A DNA stretch of 64,000 nucleotides from Corynebacterium rhinophilum (GCF_030227225.1 NZ_JASPHQ010000002.1:1-64000); one strand, 5' to 3'. Counted from the first letter of the stretch, positions 17,487 through 27,693 are shown. Notes: generated by a model not told the origin, from the sequence alone. Made by a program: numbers and translations.

Positions 17487-19211
17487 ATGAAAGGGAAACT
17501 ACGGGGAGTGCTCGATAGCGTTAAGGCAGAACTGCCGCGCTTGGGTACCGCAGGTTCTCGTTCCGCACAGTTGCACGCTGAAGGCACAGGCGCGCAAGCC
17601 GGTGATACTCGCTACGATTTCATCACCCAAGCGCCAGAGGTCCTCCAGCACACCACAGTCTCCCAAAAGCGCACCTTTTTCATCTTGCGGTGGGCGGGAA
17701 CCGTCGGATCCCTCCTCATTGCCTTTGGTGCTTTGGGCGCGGGTGCCTTGCCGGTAGTGGGCAACCCTTATGACAATGTGCCCTTTGGCTCGCTCATGTC
17801 ACGCATGCTGCAGACCTCGTCTGCCCTTGTCATGGTGGGCGTGGGACTTTTAGTTACGGCCTGGATTTTCCTCGCCCCATTCGTGGGCACCCCGCTGCGC
17901 CAAGCGCGACCTGGCGGACCCGCTAGCGATCGCTCCCGCCGGCTCGTTTCTCCGCGCCAGCTGTGGATCACGTGGGCCGGGTGGATCATTCCCCTCATTT
18001 TTACCGCGCCCTTATTTACCCAAGACACTTATTCTTATTTGGCCAATGGGTCCATCGTCGCACAAGGGATGGATCCCTATTCCGCCGGCCCGGTGCAGCT
18101 CTTGGGCGCTGGCGACGAGCTCGCGCGCTCCGTACCGTTTATCTGGGCAAATTCACCATCGCCCTATGGGCCAGTTGCCTTGGGATTGGCGGCAGTCGTC
18201 AGCATCGTCACCGGAAACTCCATCGTCTTAGGCGTAATCGCCCACCGCCTACTTTCCATCGTGGGCATCATCGTGGCTGGCTGGGCCATCACGCAGCTTG
18301 CTCAGCGATGCCGCGTCTCCCCTGCCTCTGCAATATGGCTCGGCATCTTGAACCCACTGACCATTCTTCACCTCGTGGGCGGTATCCATAATGAATCCAT
18401 CATGCTTGGATTGTCGTTATTGGGCATGGAACTCGGTTTAAGGGGTATCGATAAGCTGGGGCACGATAAAAGAGGAGCCTACTTAGCACTCATAGCCTCG
18501 GGAGTTTTCTTATCCTGCGCCGGAATGGTCAAGGTTACTGGCTTTATTGGACTCGGCTTTATCGGCATGGCTTATGCCCGCCACTTGCACATGCAGGCAC
18601 GCGTGCCACGCTGGCAAGCCTTATTCACGGCCATCGCCGTACAGGCTGCGGTGCTCGTAGTCACCATTGCGCTCATCAGCCTCATCACGGGAATTAACCT
18701 CGGATGGATTACCGGGCAAGGCGGCGCCGCCACAATTCGGTCTTGGCTTTCACTGTCCACAACGGTAGGAGTTGGCGCCGGTTTCCTCGGGATGTTTCTA
18801 GGGCTTGGGGACCATACAGACGCCATATTGACCATCACCCGCAGTTTCGGTGTCTTGGTCGCAGTCGCCTTTATGGCCCGCATGCTGTACGCCACCCTGC
18901 GCGGATATATCCACCCCGTCGGCGGGCTGGGAATCTCTACCCTGGTGCTTGTCATTTTCTTCCCGGTGGTCCACCCCTGGTACATCCTGTGGGCCGTTTT
19001 GCCATTGGCAGCGTGGGCGAACCGGCACATCTTCCGGTTTAGCGTCGTTGCCTATACCGGCGCGATGAGCTTTTTCGTCCTACCACGTGGCCTAGGCCTA
19101 CCTGCGGGAACGGTGCTTTCCATTTATATCGCCGCTGCCTGCGCATTCGCCGTAGTAGCCGGAGTGTGGTGGGGTGCTATGCGCCGAAATGGAATCCGTG
19201 TCTTAAACTAG
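17487..19211 (+). CDS. mptB: Polyprenol-phosphomannose-dependent alpha-1,6-mannosyltransferase MptB
   Basis: A 574-residue multi-pass membrane glycosyltransferase of the GT-C fold, with about 12 or more hydrophobic segments and a loop motif FTQDTYSYLANG that carries the acidic catalytic-site residue typical of the family. MptB adds early alpha-1,6-mannoses in lipomannan/lipoarabinomannan core synthesis using polyprenol-phosphate-mannose. The ATG at 17487 is chosen because upstream codons are proline-rich and lack a ribosome site. Divergent neighbour of sufR, as in other corynebacteria. Confidence 0.85.
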   Translation: MKGKLRGVLDSVKAELPRLGTAGSRSAQLHAEGTGAQAGDTRYDFITQAPEVLQHTTVSQKRTFFILRWAGTVGSLLIAFGALGAGALPVVGNPYDNVPFGSLMSRMLQTSSALVMVGVGLLVTAWIFLAPFVGTPLRQARPGGPASDRSRRLVSPRQLWITWAGWIIPLIFTAPLFTQDTYSYLANGSIVAQGMDPYSAGPVQLLGAGDELARSVPFIWANSPSPYGPVALGLAAVVSIVTGNSIVLGVIAHRLLSIVGIIVAGWAITQLAQRCRVSPASAIWLGILNPLTILHLVGGIHNESIMLGLSLLGMELGLRGIDKLGHDKRGAYLALIASGVFLSCAGMVKVTGFIGLGFIGMAYARHLHMQARVPRWQALFTAIAVQAAVLVVTIALISLITGINLGWITGQGGAATIRSWLSLSTTVGVGAGFLGMFLGLGDHTDAILTITRSFGVLVAVAFMARMLYATLRGYIHPVGGLGISTLVLVIFFPVVHPWYILWAVLPLAAWANRHIFRFSVVAYTGAMSFFVLPRGLGLPAGTVLSIYIAAACAFAVVAGVWWGAMRRNGIRVLN

Positions 19212-19217
19212 GCACCC

Positions 19218-20147
19218 GTGAATGTCATTCCAGCCGATAGCCCCGCCTTGTCCTTGGAGGGTGTGGTAAAGAAATTTGGCCCCACGGCAGCCGTCAACGG
19301 GCTCAGCCTGAGCGTTGCACACGGCGAAATATTCTGCCTGCTCGGGCCCAATGGTGCTGGCAAGTCCACCACCATCGAAATGTCTGAAGGCTTTATCCAC
19401 CCCACCGCCGGGTCCATCAAGGTCTTGGGCCTTGACCCGAGCACCGCACCAGATAGGGTGCGCGAAAAAGTGGGGATCATGCTTCAAGGCGGCGGGTCCT
19501 ACTCAGGTATCCGCGTGCTAGAAATGCTGGAATTGACCGCTCGCTATAACGCCAATCCACTGCCACCGGCATGGTTGCTCGAAACCCTCGGCTTGCAAGG
19601 TGTTGCACGCACGTCCTACCGACGGCTGTCCGGAGGGCAACAACAGCGGCTATCGCTCGCACTCGCGGTCATCGGCAGGCCCGAGCTGGTTTTCCTCGAT
19701 GAACCCACCGCGGGCATGGACGCCCAATCCCGCCTCGCCGTGTGGGATCTCATCCGCGCCCTCAAGCGCGACGGGGCCACCGTTATATTGACCACCCACC
19801 TGATGGATGAGGCTGAATCGCTGGCAGATCACATCGCCATCATGGATCACGGCGCGCTCGTGGCGCAGGGAACCCCGGCAGAACTGACCTCCCAGGGCGA
19901 GGGCGCCGGGTTTAGTTTTAGCGCCAACTCCGCAGTTGACTTGGACGCCTTGCAGCGAATTGGGATCCCCACGACCGCCTCGCGGCCACTGCACTACCGC
20001 GTGAGCCAGCCCAGTTCACCGGAATTGATTTCCGCCCTCGCCGCCGAGCTCGCCCGGCAAGGAGTGCTTTTGCGAAGCCTAGAATCCCACCACCGGAACC
20101 TCGAGGAGGTATTCCTCGATCTCACAGGCAGGCACTTGCGCAGTTGA
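19218..20147 (+). CDS. ABC exporter ATPase subunit (CcmA/multidrug type)
   Basis: A 309-residue ABC ATPase. Walker A GPNGAGKS is at 43-50, the signature LSGGQQQR lies near residue 137, Walker B FLDEPTAGMD and the H-loop TTHLMDEAE follow. The C-terminal 80 residues form an accessory domain common in two-component exporters. GTG start 6 bases after mptB. Partner permease lies 85 bases downstream. Substrate unknown; the next gene is heme A synthase. Confidence 0.88.
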   Translation: MNVIPADSPALSLEGVVKKFGPTAAVNGLSLSVAHGEIFCLLGPNGAGKSTTIEMSEGFIHPTAGSIKVLGLDPSTAPDRVREKVGIMLQGGGSYSGIRVLEMLELTARYNANPLPPAWLLETLGLQGVARTSYRRLSGGQQQRLSLALAVIGRPELVFLDEPTAGMDAQSRLAVWDLIRALKRDGATVILTTHLMDEAESLADHIAIMDHGALVAQGTPAELTSQGEGAGFSFSANSAVDLDALQRIGIPTTASRPLHYRVSQPSSPELISALAAELARQGVLLRSLESHHRNLEEVFLDLTGRHLRS

Positions 20148-20232
20148 TGAAGCCCTGTGTCTTGTCTTCATCCTAGAATCACCAGTACCCGCACCCACCA
20201 CAAGCAAATTTTCAAGGAATAGGCCCCCGTTT

Positions 20233-20997
20233 ATGAGCACAACGTTTCCCCCCGGCACTTTCCGCCCGGCACCCAAGCGGGCGAGCGCAGGCGCCATCAT
20301 CCTTGCCCAAGGCGGCATGGAAGCCAAGCTCATGCTGCGCCACGGCGAACAACAACTGCTCAGCATCGTTATCCCACTCGCCATCCTGCTTGGGACCGCC
20401 CACCTGGAATCAACCACAGGCCATGGTCTGCACGAGGTTTTCCCCATGGTGCTTGCGGTGGCGGCGACATCGGCTGGCTTTACCGGGCAAGCCATCTCCC
20501 TGGCCTTTGACCGCCGATACGGGGCTTTAAAGCGCACCGGCGCCTCCGGCGTACCGGCATGGGCGATTATCGGCGGCAAAATCATCGGCGTGTTGACGAT
20601 GGTGGTATTCCAGATTCTCGTGCTCGGTGCCACTGCCTTTGCCTTGGGCCTGCGCATCAGTGTGCCCGGGATTCTGCTCATGATCGTCTCGCTCATATTT
20701 GGCGTCGCTGCCTTTACCGCCATGGGTTTGGTGCTTGGCGGCACCCTCAGCTCCGAGGCCGTACTCGCGCTGGCAAACCTCATTTGGTTCATCCTTCTGG
20801 CGATCGTCGGCTGGGCCCTATATTCCCAGGGCTTGGGGGATAATGGCCTGCTCAATATCGTGCCTACGGTGGCGCTTGCGGGCGCGCTTGCCGATGCCTC
20901 CAATTCCACCTTTCCCGGCATCGAACTCATTTCCTTGACCGCGTGGCTGGCAGTGGCGTCGTATGCGGCCGTTCGTTGGTTCCGCTTCGACGGCTAA
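20233..20997 (+). CDS. ABC exporter permease subunit (ABC2 type)
   Basis: A 254-residue ABC-2 membrane protein with six hydrophobic segments and a FPPGTFRPAPKRAS N-terminal tail. It forms the channel for the preceding ATPase. Conserved position beside ctaA and mptB suggests a housekeeping role, perhaps in respiratory-chain or envelope assembly, but no substrate can be read. Confidence 0.85.
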   Translation: MSTTFPPGTFRPAPKRASAGAIILAQGGMEAKLMLRHGEQQLLSIVIPLAILLGTAHLESTTGHGLHEVFPMVLAVAATSAGFTGQAISLAFDRRYGALKRTGASGVPAWAIIGGKIIGVLTMVVFQILVLGATAFALGLRISVPGILLMIVSLIFGVAAFTAMGLVLGGTLSSEAVLALANLIWFILLAIVGWALYSQGLGDNGLLNIVPTVALAGALADASNSTFPGIELISLTAWLAVASYAAVRWFRFDG

Positions 20998-21067
20998 ATG
21001 TGAGTTATGACCAGATCCCTGCGAAATAGAGCCAAAGGTTTCGGTTCGCTACACACCCACTAGTAGG

Positions 21068-22096
21068 ATGCACCTTGTGAATTACTGGACCAGAACTAAA
21101 CGCTTTTTTAAAGAAGCCGTCCCCACCGTGGAGCAACAGCGCCTCATCGCGCTGATCCTGATCTTCTGCCAAGGCGGCATCACCGTGTCTGGTTCCATTG
21201 TCCGCGTCACCGGCTCCGGCCTTGGCTGCCCCACCTGGCCCCAGTGCCAGCCTGGTTCCCTGGTGCCGGTAGAAGGCGCAGCACCGGCAATCCACCAGGT
21301 CATCGAGTTTGGCAACCGCCTCCTCACCTTTGTTGATTCCGCCGCAGCCGGCGCGGCAGTAATCGCGATGTACATGGCGTGCCGCCGTCCTGAGCTCAGG
21401 GTCTATGCCTGGCTCAACGTGGCCGGCATCGTGCTGCAGGCCGTTATCGGCGGCATCTCCGTGCACCTGGATCTGCGCTGGTGGTCCGTAGCACTTCACT
21501 TCCTGCCCTCCATGGTGCTGGTATGGCTTGCCTGCATGTTGTACGCCCGCATTAAGGAACCCGATGATGGCACCGCACAGCCGCGGTTCCCGCAAGCGAT
21601 TCGTATTCTCGCCGTCATCGCTACCATCGCCCTCTCGATCGTCCTGATTACCGGCACCATGGTGACCGGTTCCGGTGTGCACTCCGGTGACTCCGGGGTG
21701 GGAATGGAAGGCCGCTTGGATGTAGATACCGAGTCCATGGCTATCGCCCACGCCATGTGCATGTACGTCTACCTCATCTTTACCGCCATTACCGTCTTCC
21801 TGCTGTACAAGCACCGCACGCCGCAGGACACCAAGAAGGCTGGCTGGGTCCTTATCGTCTGCATCCTCATTCAGTGGGCCGTGGGCGTCTTGCAGTTCTA
21901 TCTGGGCGTGCCGCGGTGGACGGTCCCCTTCCACATCGGTATGTCCGCCGTGGTCACCGGTTTTACCGCCCTGCTCTGGGCACATGGGCGCCACCGCGTC
22001 GGTGGCACTCCGAACCTCATCTCAGGCTCGCCCCTCGGGGACGATAAATACGCCGTCCGCCAGCATGCATTAAATGAGGAACGCGCCGCCGTCTAA
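21068..22096 (+). CDS. ctaA: Heme A synthase
   Basis: A 342-residue COX15/CtaA-family membrane protein with about eight membrane segments. The GLGCPTWPQC motif carries the cysteine pair of the first extracytoplasmic loop; conserved heme-ligand histidines follow (AIHQVIEFGNR, ALHFLPSM). It oxidises heme O to heme A for the cytochrome aa3 oxidase. An alternative GTG start 9 bases downstream (21077) is possible. ctaB, the preceding step, lies 1 kb away on the other strand. Confidence 0.93.
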   Translation: MHLVNYWTRTKRFFKEAVPTVEQQRLIALILIFCQGGITVSGSIVRVTGSGLGCPTWPQCQPGSLVPVEGAAPAIHQVIEFGNRLLTFVDSAAAGAAVIAMYMACRRPELRVYAWLNVAGIVLQAVIGGISVHLDLRWWSVALHFLPSMVLVWLACMLYARIKEPDDGTAQPRFPQAIRILAVIATIALSIVLITGTMVTGSGVHSGDSGVGMEGRLDVDTESMAIAHAMCMYVYLIFTAITVFLLYKHRTPQDTKKAGWVLIVCILIQWAVGVLQFYLGVPRWTVPFHIGMSAVVTGFTALLWAHGRHRVGGTPNLISGSPLGDDKYAVRQHALNEERAAV

Positions 22097-22142
22097 GATT
22101 TAGACAGCACTATTTTTTCTGCAGCTTATGGGCTTTGTGGGA

Positions 22143-22148
22143 TAGCAT
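22143..22148 (+). promoter_or_regulatory. -10 box of qor, possibly leaderless
   Basis: TAGCAT ends 6 bases before the ATG at 22155 and no Shine-Dalgarno sequence precedes the ATG, so the transcript may begin at the start codon. Confidence 0.35.
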
Positions 22149-22154
22149 GGCCGT

Positions 22155-23123
22155 ATGCATGCTATCCAGATCACAGAAACGGGCGGGCCGGAAGTCTTGC
22201 GCTACGCCGAGGTTCCTGCCCCTACGCCCACTGAGGATGAAGTCTTAGTCGATGTCACCGTAGCGGGCGTGAACTATATCGATACCTACTACCGCGAGGG
22301 TATCTATAATGCTCAGACGCCTTTCATCCCTGGCTTTGAGGGAACGGGACGCGTTGTCCACGATCCCAAGGGAGAAATTGCGGAAGGCTCCCTGGTGGCA
22401 TGGCACCACGCCTTTGGCTCCTATGCCGAGCAGGTTTGCGTCCCTCGAAATGGCCTTGTCGCCGTGCCGGATGATTTCCCCACCGAAATCGCGGCCTCGA
22501 TGCTGCTGCAAGGCATGACCGCACACTTCCTGTCCCACGGCGTCTATGAGCTGGGCGAAGGCGCTACCTGCCTTATTACCGCTGGTGCGGGTGGTGTGGG
22601 CCAACTGTTGACCCAAATGGCGTCCTCTTTGGGGGCAACGGTCTATACGGTCGTCTCCACCGATGAGAAGGAAGAGATTTCGTATAAGTGCGGCGCCGAC
22701 CACGTCTTTCGCTACAACGATGGCTTGGGCGAGCAGGTTCGCCGGTTTAATGGCGGCCGCGGCGTCGATGTGGTCTATGACGGCGTGGGCCAAGCCACTT
22801 TCTTCGAATCGCTCGAAGCCGTTCGCCCGCGCGGCACCGTCGCTCTCTTTGGTGCTGCCTCCGGCCCAGTTGAGCCCATCGACCCTCAGCTGCTCAATAA
22901 GCATGGCTCGATTTTCTTGACCCGACCTTCACTTGGAGCGTGGACGGCGCAAGAGGGCGAATTCCAGATGCGCGCGCAAGCGGTGGTCCAGGCCGTGATG
23001 GATGGAGACCTCAAGTTCAACGTTTCGGCCTCCTACCCCTTAGAAGATGCAGCACAGGCCCACCGCGACCTACAATCGCGCAGCACCACCGGTTCCATTG
23101 TCCTGCGGGTAAAACAGGACTAG
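22155..23123 (+). CDS. qor: NADPH:quinone oxidoreductase (zinc-free MDR family)
   Basis: A 322-residue medium-chain dehydrogenase/reductase. The N-terminal GroES-like domain contains GVNYIDTYYREGIY, typical of quinone reductases; the Rossmann motif AGAGGVGQLLTQMA is near residue 140. No zinc-binding cysteine cluster is seen, as expected. Located between ctaA and ctaB, as in C. glutamicum. Confidence 0.88.
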   Translation: MHAIQITETGGPEVLRYAEVPAPTPTEDEVLVDVTVAGVNYIDTYYREGIYNAQTPFIPGFEGTGRVVHDPKGEIAEGSLVAWHHAFGSYAEQVCVPRNGLVAVPDDFPTEIAASMLLQGMTAHFLSHGVYELGEGATCLITAGAGGVGQLLTQMASSLGATVYTVVSTDEKEEISYKCGADHVFRYNDGLGEQVRRFNGGRGVDVVYDGVGQATFFESLEAVRPRGTVALFGAASGPVEPIDPQLLNKHGSIFLTRPSLGAWTAQEGEFQMRAQAVVQAVMDGDLKFNVSASYPLEDAAQAHRDLQSRSTTGSIVLRVKQD

Positions 23124-23130
23124 GGCACAC

Positions 23131-23163
23131 AAATAAGCGCGAGCCCCACGGACTCGCGCTTTA
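23131..23163. terminator. Bidirectional terminator between qor and ctaB
   Basis: AAGCGCGAG (23135-23143) pairs with CTCGCGCTT (23153-23161) between two converging genes, with short A and T runs flanking, suited to both directions. Confidence 0.7.
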
Positions 23164-23178
23164 GCGTGCTACTGGGTT

Positions 23179-24123
23179 CTAGAACAGGGTGGAGGACCAA
23201 CCGAGCATCCGACCGATCGGTTCCCAGCCTATGACGGCATCGATGGACAGGCCGATAAAGAGTACCGACAGGTAGTTATTTGAATAGATAAACAGGCGCA
23301 TGGGTTTTACCTTTGCGCCTTTCTTTACGCCTTGGTGCAGGCGAATGGATAGCCACAAAAAGACCGCACCGGAAGTTACGGCGGCAATGAGGTAAATCCA
23401 CGATGCCGCAGGAACGATAAGCAGCGTGACGATGACCGTGCCAACGGAATACCACACGATTTGGCGGGTTACTTCTTGCTCCGTCGCCACGACCGGCAAC
23501 ATCGGGACGCCGGCCTTGCGGTAATCTTCCTTATACTTCATGGCCAAGGCCCACGTATGTGGCGGAGTCCAGAAAAAGATAATAAGGAATAGGACTATTG
23601 CCTGCCACCAGCGGTCGGGCTCGCCTGCTGGCGCGTTATCACGAATCACGGCCCAACCCACCATGGCCGGCATACATCCTGCTAAACCGCCCCACACGAT
23701 GTTTTGGGCATTGCGCATCTTCAAAAACTTGGTGTAGACGAAGACGTAAAAGAAGTTCGTCAGGATGACGAAGAACGCCGCCAACCAAGAATTTGCGAGG
23801 ATTCCCAGCCAGAGCACCGAAACCACGAGCATGATCCAAGCAAAGATCGCCGCGTTTCGCTTAGAAATCGTGGCGCGCACTAGTGGCCGCGCTCGGGTGC
23901 GTTGCATCTTTTGGTCAATTTCATAATCGACCACATTATTAAAGGTATGGGCAGCAGCAGCGCCCATCCAACCGCCGAAAATGGTGGAAATGATGAGCCA
24001 GATATTTTCAGAAACCGCCTCAACGCCCCGTTGTGCTTGGAGCATCGCCGGAATTGCGGCCACGAGGAGGAGTTCAATAATCCTCGGCTTCGTTAGCGCA
24101 AAATAGGCCTTGATGGTCTCCAA
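23179..24123 (-). CDS. ctaB: Protoheme IX farnesyltransferase (heme O synthase)
   Basis: A 314-residue UbiA-family prenyltransferase with about nine membrane segments. The first Asp-rich motif [15 protein letters not shown] and the second conserved loop ([15 protein letters not shown]) are present. It farnesylates heme B to heme O, the substrate of CtaA. Starts with TTG behind a strong GGAGGAA ribosome site. Confidence 0.94.
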   Translation of the reverse strand: METIKAYFALTKPRIIELLLVAAIPAMLQAQRGVEAVSENIWLIISTIFGGWMGAAAAHTFNNVVDYEIDQKMQRTRARPLVRATISKRNAAIFAWIMLVVSVLWLGILANSWLAAFFVILTNFFYVFVYTKFLKMRNAQNIVWGGLAGCMPAMVGWAVIRDNAPAGEPDRWWQAIVLFLIIFFWTPPHTWALAMKYKEDYRKAGVPMLPVVATEQEVTRQIVWYSVGTVIVTLLIVPAASWIYLIAAVTSGAVFLWLSIRLHQGVKKGAKVKPMRLFIYSNNYLSVLFIGLSIDAVIGWEPIGRMLGWSSTLF

Positions 24124-24451
24124 GGAATTCCTCCACTATCTGAACAGACGTTGATCTACAGCACACACGCTACACAGTGCGGTATGCCCACGGTGTAGTG
24201 GTCGCACACCCCGGCACAAAAGTTCCGGAGAATTAATTCACACTATGGCTTACATTTAAAATGCGCTACACATGGATCGTATCAATGCAGCGGAAATGCA
24301 GAGAGTAACTAATGCTATGCCGTACACCGCTTAGCCATGCCAGCTTACCGGTTACCCGCAGCTTTCAATAATTCCGCACCACCATCAAAAAAGTAACTAG
24401 ACTGTGTGGAGTTCAGTAATTAACGCCTAGAGTTAAGCGAGGCCTTATACC
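24124..24451. promoter_or_regulatory. Divergent ctaB-tkt regulatory region
   Basis: This 328-base region has no gene. It contains an imperfect palindrome CTACACAGTG/CACGGTGTAG (24170-24198) on the ctaB side and a candidate -10 TAGACT (24398-24403) for tkt about 50 bases before its GTG. Several TGTA/TACA-rich words between suggest regulator binding, but no known site is matched with confidence. Confidence 0.45.
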
Positions 24452-26560
24452 GTGTCGAAAGATAATTTGTCCCCAGACCTGCAAGCTATGGTCGAGCGCC
24501 GTTATCCGGACGACTGGACAGAGACCGATACTCGCGCGGTCGACACCGTGCGCGTCCTTGCTGCCGATGCCGTCCAGAATTGCGGCTCCGGGCACCCAGG
24601 CACGGCGATGTCCTTGGCTCCCCTCGCCTATACGCTTTACCAGCGCGTTCTCAATCACGACCCCAATGACGTGAATTGGGCGGGCCGCGACCGCTTCGTG
24701 CTGTCTGTCGGCCACTCCTCCCTGACCCTGTACATTCAGCTTTTCTTGGGCGGGTTCGGCTTGGAGATGAAAGATCTCCAGCAGCTACGCACCTGGGGCT
24801 CGCTTACCCCTGGCCACCCTGAGGTGCACCACACCGATGGCGTGGAGATCACCACCGGCCCGCTCGGCCAGGGCCTGGCATCCTCGGTGGGCATGGCCAT
24901 GGCCGCCCGCAAAGAGCGCGGCCTCTTCGATCCTGAGGCACCAGCTGGTCAATCCCCGTTTGATCACTACGTCTATACCATTGCCTCCGATGGTGACCTG
25001 CAGGAAGGCGTCACCGCAGAGGCATCGTCCCTGGCCGGCACCCAGAAGCTGGGCAACCTGATCGTTTTCTGGGATGATAACCGGATTTCCATCGAGGATG
25101 ACACCAATATCGCCTTCAACGAGGACGTCGCCGGGCGATATGAGGCATACGGCTGGCACGTCCAGACGGTTGAATCCGGCGAGGACGTCGTCGCCATTGA
25201 AGAGGCAGTGCGCAATGCCCAGCAGGAAACGGAGCGCCCCTCCTTCATCCGCGTCAAGACGGTGATCGGTTACCCGGCCCCCACCAAGATGAACACCGGT
25301 GGCGTCCACGGCGCCGCGCTTGGCGATGACGAAGTTGCCGCTACCAAGGAAGTGCTCGGCTTCGATCCAGAAAAGACCTTCCACATCGATGATGAGGTCT
25401 TGGCTCACACCCGTAAGCTGGGTGAACGCGGTGCCGAAAAGCACGCGCAGTGGCAAGAAAAGTTCGACGCTTGGGCGGCAGAAAACGCCGAGAATAAGGC
25501 GCTCTTTGACCGTGTGACGGCCCGCGAATTGCCAGAAAACTTCGACGCCGAGCTGCCTGTATGGGAGCCAGGTGATGCGATTGCCACCCGTAAAGCCTCC
25601 GAAGCGACCATCCAAGCGCTGGCCGCTGCCTTGCCAGAAATGTGGGGCGGCTCGGCCGACTTGGCGGGTTCCAATAACACCGTGATTAAGGGCGCGGATT
25701 CCTTCGGTCCTGAAAACATCACCACCAATAAGTGGTCCGCACAGCCATATGGTCGCAACCTCCACTTTGGCATCCGCGAGCACGCGATGTCCGCCATCAT
25801 GAACGGCATCGCTCTCCACGGAAATACCCGCGTATATGGCGGTACCTTCCTGATCTTCTCCGAGTATCAGTACCCTGCCGTGCGCCTCGGCTCGCTGATG
25901 TCTACCGATACCTACTACGTGTGGACGCACGATTCTATTGGCTTGGGCGAGGACGGCCCAACCCACCAGCCAGTAGAAACCCTGTCAGCGTTGCGCGCCA
26001 TTCCGAACCTGTCTGTAATCCGCCCTGCCGATGCCAATGAAACCGCGCAGGCCTGGGCCGCAGCGATGGAATACAAGGCTGCACCGAAGGGCCTTGCGCT
26101 TAGCCGCCAGAATCTTCCCATCTTGGACGGCACCAAGGAAAAGGCACGCGATGGCGTTCGCCGCGGTGCCTACACCTTGGTCGAAGGCTCCAAGGATGAG
26201 CCAGATGTCATCTTGCTGGCCACTGGCTCGGAGGTGCAGCTCGCGGTGGAGGCAGCCAACCAGCTCGAAAGCGAAGGCACGTCCGCTCGCGTGGTATCTG
26301 CTCCGTGCCTGGAGTGGTTCGACGAGCAGGATGCAGAGTACCGCGAATCGGTCCTGCCCAGCAGCGTGAAGGCTCGCGTTTCCGTTGAGGCTGGCCTCGC
26401 CATGTCCTGGCACAAGTACACCGGTACTTTCGGCCGCAACGTCTCCCTAGAGCACTACGGCGCTTCTGCTCCCGGCGATGAGCTCTTCAAAAAGTTTGGC
26501 TTCACCTCTGCTGCAGTTGCCGATGCCGCACGCGAAAGCATCGCCGAAACGCAGCGCTAA
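24452..26560 (+). CDS. tkt: Transketolase
   Basis: A 702-residue transketolase, full length. The thiamine diphosphate motif is SDGDLQEGVTAEASSLAG with the closing DDN; GHPGTAMSLAPLAY near residue 50 and FGIREHAMSAIMNG in the pyrimidine-binding domain are conserved. It moves two-carbon units in the non-oxidative pentose phosphate pathway. Starts with GTG and heads the tkt-tal-zwf-opcA-pgl run. Confidence 0.97.
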   Translation: MSKDNLSPDLQAMVERRYPDDWTETDTRAVDTVRVLAADAVQNCGSGHPGTAMSLAPLAYTLYQRVLNHDPNDVNWAGRDRFVLSVGHSSLTLYIQLFLGGFGLEMKDLQQLRTWGSLTPGHPEVHHTDGVEITTGPLGQGLASSVGMAMAARKERGLFDPEAPAGQSPFDHYVYTIASDGDLQEGVTAEASSLAGTQKLGNLIVFWDDNRISIEDDTNIAFNEDVAGRYEAYGWHVQTVESGEDVVAIEEAVRNAQQETERPSFIRVKTVIGYPAPTKMNTGGVHGAALGDDEVAATKEVLGFDPEKTFHIDDEVLAHTRKLGERGAEKHAQWQEKFDAWAAENAENKALFDRVTARELPENFDAELPVWEPGDAIATRKASEATIQALAAALPEMWGGSADLAGSNNTVIKGADSFGPENITTNKWSAQPYGRNLHFGIREHAMSAIMNGIALHGNTRVYGGTFLIFSEYQYPAVRLGSLMSTDTYYVWTHDSIGLGEDGPTHQPVETLSALRAIPNLSVIRPADANETAQAWAAAMEYKAAPKGLALSRQNLPILDGTKEKARDGVRRGAYTLVEGSKDEPDVILLATGSEVQLAVEAANQLESEGTSARVVSAPCLEWFDEQDAEYRESVLPSSVKARVSVEAGLAMSWHKYTGTFGRNVSLEHYGASAPGDELFKKFGFTSAAVADAARESIAETQR

Positions 26561-26591
26561 GCCCACCTCACCGACGCTAAAAGGAATGACT

Positions 26592-27677
26592 ATGAATAAC
26601 ATTTCTGAACTTGCCCAATTAGGTACCTCCACGTGGCTCGATGACCTTTCGCGCCAGCGTTTGGAGTCTGGAAACTTAAAAGAGATTATTTCCTCCAAGT
26701 CCATCGTTGGTGTGACGACCAACCCGGCTATCTTCGCCACCGCTATGACTAGTGGCACGGCCTATGACGCGGACTTGGCTGCATTGAAGGAGAAGGGTGC
26801 TTCGGCCGATGAGGCCGTCTACTCCCTGGCCATTACGGACGTGCAAAACGCTTGTGACCTTTTCGCCGATATTTACGCCGAGACCGACGGCCAGGATGGC
26901 CGCGTATCCATTGAGGTGGATCCGCGCATCTCCGACGACGCAGCGGCAACCCTCAAGCAGGCCCGCGAACTGTGGGACAAGGTGGACCGCCCCAATGCGA
27001 TGATCAAGATCCCGGCTACCAAGGGCTCCCTTCCCGCAATCGAGGATGCCCTCGCAGATGGAATCAGCGTCAATGTCACCTTGATCTTTTCGGTGTCTCG
27101 CTACCGCGAGGTCATCTCCGCATTCCAGGCTGGGCTCAAGCGCGCGGCCGAGGGTGGCAAGGACGTCACCAAGATTCATTCGGTCGCATCCTTCTTCGTC
27201 TCCCGCCTGGATACGGAAGTTGATAAGCGCTTAGAAGCTATCGGTTCCGAAGAAGCCCTGTCCCTGCGCGGCAAGGCCGGTGTCGCTAATGCGCAGCGTG
27301 CCTACGCCCTCTTCCAAGAAGAATTGCTCGGTGACAACGGCCTCCCAGAAGGCGCTCCCGTACAGCGACCACTGTGGGCTTCCACCGGCGTGAAAAACCC
27401 TGATTACCCAGCAACGCTGTACGTGACCGAGCTGGCTGGGCCGCACACGGTCAATACCATGCCGGAAAAGACCATTGATGCGGTCCTGCAGGAAGGTGGC
27501 CTCCACGGCGACACCCTGTCCACGGCCGGCGAAGAAGCCGAGAAGGTCTTCTCCCAGCTCGAATCGGTGGGCATTGACCTAGAAGATGTCTTCGTGGTCC
27601 TTGAGCGCGAAGGCGTCGACAAGTTCGTCGCCGCGTGGAATGACCTCCTTGATTCCCTTAAACAGCGACTCGCGTAA
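26592..27677 (+). CDS. tal: Transaldolase
   Basis: A 361-residue transaldolase of the long actinobacterial type. The Schiff-base lysine is in MIKIPATKGS; VGVTTNPAIFATAM near the N-terminus is typical. The frame is open back into tkt, but the ATG at 26592 has AAAAGGA at the right distance and gives the normal N-terminus; another ATG two codons earlier is too close to the ribosome site. Confidence 0.96.
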   Translation: MNNISELAQLGTSTWLDDLSRQRLESGNLKEIISSKSIVGVTTNPAIFATAMTSGTAYDADLAALKEKGASADEAVYSLAITDVQNACDLFADIYAETDGQDGRVSIEVDPRISDDAAATLKQARELWDKVDRPNAMIKIPATKGSLPAIEDALADGISVNVTLIFSVSRYREVISAFQAGLKRAAEGGKDVTKIHSVASFFVSRLDTEVDKRLEAIGSEEALSLRGKAGVANAQRAYALFQEELLGDNGLPEGAPVQRPLWASTGVKNPDYPATLYVTELAGPHTVNTMPEKTIDAVLQEGGLHGDTLSTAGEEAEKVFSQLESVGIDLEDVFVVLEREGVDKFVAAWNDLLDSLKQRLA

Positions 27678-27693
27678 ACTACGACCGTGGTCT

